A DNA stretch of 64,000 bases, from NCBI RefSeq assembly GCF_000349945.1, contig NC_020516.1:434001-498000 (forward strand). Direction: 5' to 3'. The notes below the pieces were generated by a model. It saw nothing but the letters and a program-made list of their open reading frames with translations. It was not told where the DNA came from and ran no database searches. Positions within the stretch are counted from its first letter, which is position 1. Every line of letters begins with the position of its first letter. Shown piece by piece: positions 61,936 to 64,000 of the stretch. A program made the position numbers and the translations under genes. The DNA is from Azoarcus sp. KH32C. Its GTDB lineage: Bacteria > Pseudomonadota > Gammaproteobacteria > Burkholderiales > Rhodocyclaceae.

Positions 61936-63489
61936 ATGACGTTCAACGAACTCGGTCTCAACGAACTGCTGCTCAAGGCCATCGAAACCACCGGCTACAC
62001 GGTCCCGACTCCCGTTCAGATGCAGGCGATTCCCGCCGCGATCGGCGGCGCCGACCTGATGGTTTCGTCCCACACCGGCAGCGGCAAGACCGCCGCCTTC
62101 ACGCTGCCCAGCCTCAACCGCCTCGTCGACCGCAAGCCCGCCCCCGGCGCCGGTCCGCGCGTGCTGGTACTGACCCCGACGCGCGAACTCGCGCAGCAAG
62201 TCGAGAAGGCCGTGAAGACCTACGGCCGCCACCTGCGCTGGCTCAATACCGCTTGCCTCGTCGGCGGCGCGCCCTTCTTCGCGCAGGTCAAGCAGCTGTC
62301 GCGCCCGGTTGACGTCGTCGTCGCCACCCCGGGCCGCCTGATCGACCACCTGACCCGCCGCAAGATCAAGCTGTCGGATGTCGAAGTCCTGATTCTCGAC
62401 GAAGCCGACCGCATGCTCGACATGGGCTTCGTGGAAGACATCGAGACCATCGTCGCTGCCACCCCGGCCTCCCGCCAGACGCTGCTCTTCTCGGCGACCC
62501 TCGACGGCGTCGTCGGCAGCCTCGCCTCGCGCATGACGCGCAATGCGCAGCGCGTCGAGATCGCTCCGACGGTCGAGAACCGCGGGAACATCGAACAGCG
62601 CTTGATGATGGCCGACAACATGGTGCACAAGACGCGTCTGCTCGAATCGCTGCTCGGCGGCGACGACCTGCAGCAGGCCGTGGTGTTCACCGCGACCAAG
62701 CGCAGCGCCGAGGAAGTTTCGCTCGCGCTGCAGGAAAAGGGCTTCGCCGCGGCCGCGCTGCATGGCGACATGCACCAGACCGCGCGTAACCGCACGCTCG
62801 ACAAGCTGCGTCAGGGCCGCATCGGCGTGCTCGTCGCGACCGACGTCGCCGCCCGCGGCATCGACGTCGCCGGCATCAGCCACGTCATCAACTTCGACCC
62901 GCCGCGCCAGGTCGAGGACTACGTGCACCGCATCGGCCGCACCGGCCGCGCCGGCCGTGACGGCATCGCGATCACGATGTCCGGCCCGCGCGAGATGGGC
63001 ATCATCCGCGCAATCGAGCGCTTCACCGGCAAGCGCCTCGACGTGCACGTCATCGAAGGCCTCGAGCCGAGCGCGCGTCCGACCTCGCCGCGTCGCCCCG
63101 CTGGCGGTGGCGACCGCAAGCCGGGCTTCGGCGGCCGTTCGTCGTCCGGTTCGTGGAACCGCGAATCGCGCGACAGCCGTCCGGGCGCGAACAAGGGCTG
63201 GGGCTCGGATTCGCAGGGTGCCGGCCGTTCCGGCTATGGCCGCGACGAGCGTCCGAGCTTCCCGCGTGAAGAACGGTCCGCTGCTGCTCCGCGCGAAGAC
63301 CGCGGCGGCTTCGGCCGTGGCGAACATCGCGGCGGCTTCGGTCGCGAGGAGAATCGCGGCGGTTTCGGCCGCGACGAGCATCGTGGCAGCTTCAACCGTG
63401 ACGAGCGCGCCCCGCGTCGCGAAGGCGCCCGCTTCGGCGAGGATCGTCCGGAAGGCGCGCGTCGTCCGCGTCCCGCCGCACGTGGCTGA
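61936..63489 (+). CDS. rhlE: RhlE-type DEAD-box RNA helicase
   Basis: 517 residues. All helicase motifs are visible: PTPVQMQAIP (Q motif), SHTGSGKTAAF (I), PTRELAQQ (Ia), TPGRLIDHL (Ib), DEAD in VLILDEADRML (II, about 151-154), SAT (III), VATDVAARGIDV (V) and HRIGRTGRAGRDG (VI). The last about 130 residues are a disordered RG/GGFGR-rich tail with repeats (GGFGR-x-E-x-R) that bind RNA. It remodels rRNA or mRNA structures. A TTG 12 bp upstream is an alternative start. Confidence 0.94.
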   Translation: MTFNELGLNELLLKAIETTGYTVPTPVQMQAIPAAIGGADLMVSSHTGSGKTAAFTLPSLNRLVDRKPAPGAGPRVLVLTPTRELAQQVEKAVKTYGRHLRWLNTACLVGGAPFFAQVKQLSRPVDVVVATPGRLIDHLTRRKIKLSDVEVLILDEADRMLDMGFVEDIETIVAATPASRQTLLFSATLDGVVGSLASRMTRNAQRVEIAPTVENRGNIEQRLMMADNMVHKTRLLESLLGGDDLQQAVVFTATKRSAEEVSLALQEKGFAAAALHGDMHQTARNRTLDKLRQGRIGVLVATDVAARGIDVAGISHVINFDPPRQVEDYVHRIGRTGRAGRDGIAITMSGPREMGIIRAIERFTGKRLDVHVIEGLEPSARPTSPRRPAGGGDRKPGFGGRSSSGSWNRESRDSRPGANKGWGSDSQGAGRSGYGRDERPSFPREERSAAAPREDRGGFGRGEHRGGFGREENRGGFGRDEHRGSFNRDERAPRREGARFGEDRPEGARRPRPAARG

Positions 63490-63504
63490 TCGTTAGTCTC
63501 TTTG

Positions 63505-63568
63505 CTCCCGCCCGCGCGGGAGCAGGCGGGCCCGGCAGTGCATCCTCGTGATGCCTGCCGGGCCCGTT
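63505..63568 (+). terminator. Paired terminator hairpins after rhlE
   Basis: GCTCCCGC-CCGC-GCGGGAGC near 63505-63524 is followed by a longer hairpin with arms GGGCCCGGCAG and CTGCCGGGCCC (about 63528-63567) and the sequence GTTGCATTTTGG. Either can terminate rhlE transcription. Confidence 0.65.
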
Positions 63569-63663
63569 GCATTTTGGCCCTCGCATGCGTCAAAGTGCAG
63601 GCGTCAGTGGTAGATTCCTTCTTTCCGGGGCATTCGCACCCCGCTTGGAGGAATTCCTTTTCC

Positions 63664-64000
63664 ATGTTCGAACACATTGATCCCTATCCCGGCGATCCGA
63701 TCCTGACGCTGGTCGAGACCTTCATGCAGGACCCGCGTCCGCACAAGGTCAATCTGAGCATCGGCTTGTACTACGACGAGCAGGGCCGCATTCCGCTGCT
63801 GGGTTCGGTGCAGAAGGCCGAGGCGGCCTATTACGCGACGCCGTCGCCGCGTCCCTACCTGCCGATGGAAGGTGCCGCGGACTACCGCGCTGCGGTGCAA
63901 AAGCTCCTCTTCGGCACCGACAGCGAAGCGCTGAAGGCGGGCCGCATCGCGACGATCCAGACGATCGGCGGTTCGGGCGCGCTGAAGGTCGGCGCAGATT
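63664..64000 (+). CDS. Aromatic/aspartate aminotransferase, class I (partial)
   Basis: Only the first about 112 codons are inside the window. The opening HIDPYPGDPILTLVETFMQDPRPHKVNLSIGLYYDEQGRIP (landmark around residues 4-44) and GGSGALKVGAD match the N-terminus of TyrB/AspC-type aminotransferases, which move the amino group between aromatic amino acids or aspartate and 2-oxoglutarate. GGAGG lies about 14 nt before ATG 63664, slightly far. The catalytic Lys lies beyond the window end. Confidence 0.9.
   Translation, partial: MFEHIDPYPGDPILTLVETFMQDPRPHKVNLSIGLYYDEQGRIPLLGSVQKAEAAYYATPSPRPYLPMEGAADYRAAVQKLLFGTDSEALKAGRIATIQTIGGSGALKVGAD

Overview
The window reads as a high-GC betaproteobacterial chromosome, most likely from the Azoarcus/Aromatoleum/Thauera group (Rhodocyclales). 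That placement is inferred from the phenylacetate gene order (paaY ... paaN, then paaGHIK-ABCDE, a TetR regulator, a thiolase and a branched-chain-amino-acid-type ABC transporter), from FNR-type promoter sites, and from many c-di-GMP, hemerythrin and multiheme cytochrome genes. No rRNA, tRNA, CRISPR array, insertion sequence or prophage was recognised.

Layout. Positions 1-3687 (minus) hold a truncated BchE-like B12-binding radical SAM gene, a LuxE-like acyl-protein synthetase and a GT87-type membrane glycosyltransferase. An undecaheme c-type cytochrome (3749-6421) and a PAS-GGDEF-hemerythrin protein (6650-8089) follow. A tight plus-strand operon (8423-12323) encodes a GT9 glycosyltransferase, a DegT-type aminotransferase and a second radical SAM protein. 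Next come a DUF2249 protein, a periplasmic binding protein paired with a membrane GGDEF-EAL protein (12902-17260), a dadA-alr D-alanine pair with a divergent Lrp regulator, a LolA-like/EF-hand pair, a porin behind a sigma54-like promoter, a PilZ protein and an OpgB-like phosphoglycerol transferase. A hemerythrin/triheme-cytochrome unit, a DmeRF-type metal efflux pair, a cupin and a repeat-rich secreted protein lead to the phenylacetate region.

The phenylacetate island (29390-48464) is the core of the window. paaY, a PAS-PAS-GGDEF gene and paaN lie on the minus strand. paaG, paaH, paaI, paaK, paaA-E, paaR and paaJ lie on the plus strand, followed by a binding protein, LivH, a LivM-LivG fusion and LivF. 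Together they cover uptake, CoA activation, ring epoxidation, aldehyde oxidation and most beta-oxidation-like steps to acetyl-CoA and succinyl-CoA. Two parts are absent here: a hydratase domain on PaaN and a PaaF. Three FNR-like boxes sit in this island with promoter-compatible spacing, and two more lie in front of the BchE-like gene and the hemerythrin unit. A TetR-type operator overlaps the paaG promoter region.

Downstream are an orphan vgrG followed by a frameshifted remnant (possibly a DUF4123 adaptor), an EamA transporter with a divergent LysR gene, an HD-GYP-like protein, a glutathione transferase, a PepSY/cytochrome b561 pair, a beta-alanine catabolic pair (aminotransferase and MmsA-type dehydrogenase) with a divergent LysR gene, hupB, an RhlE-type RNA helicase with a long leader, and the start of an aromatic/aspartate aminotransferase that runs off the window. 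Gene functions are assigned from recognised motifs and family resemblance read by eye. Promoter and operator calls are pattern matches without experimental support.
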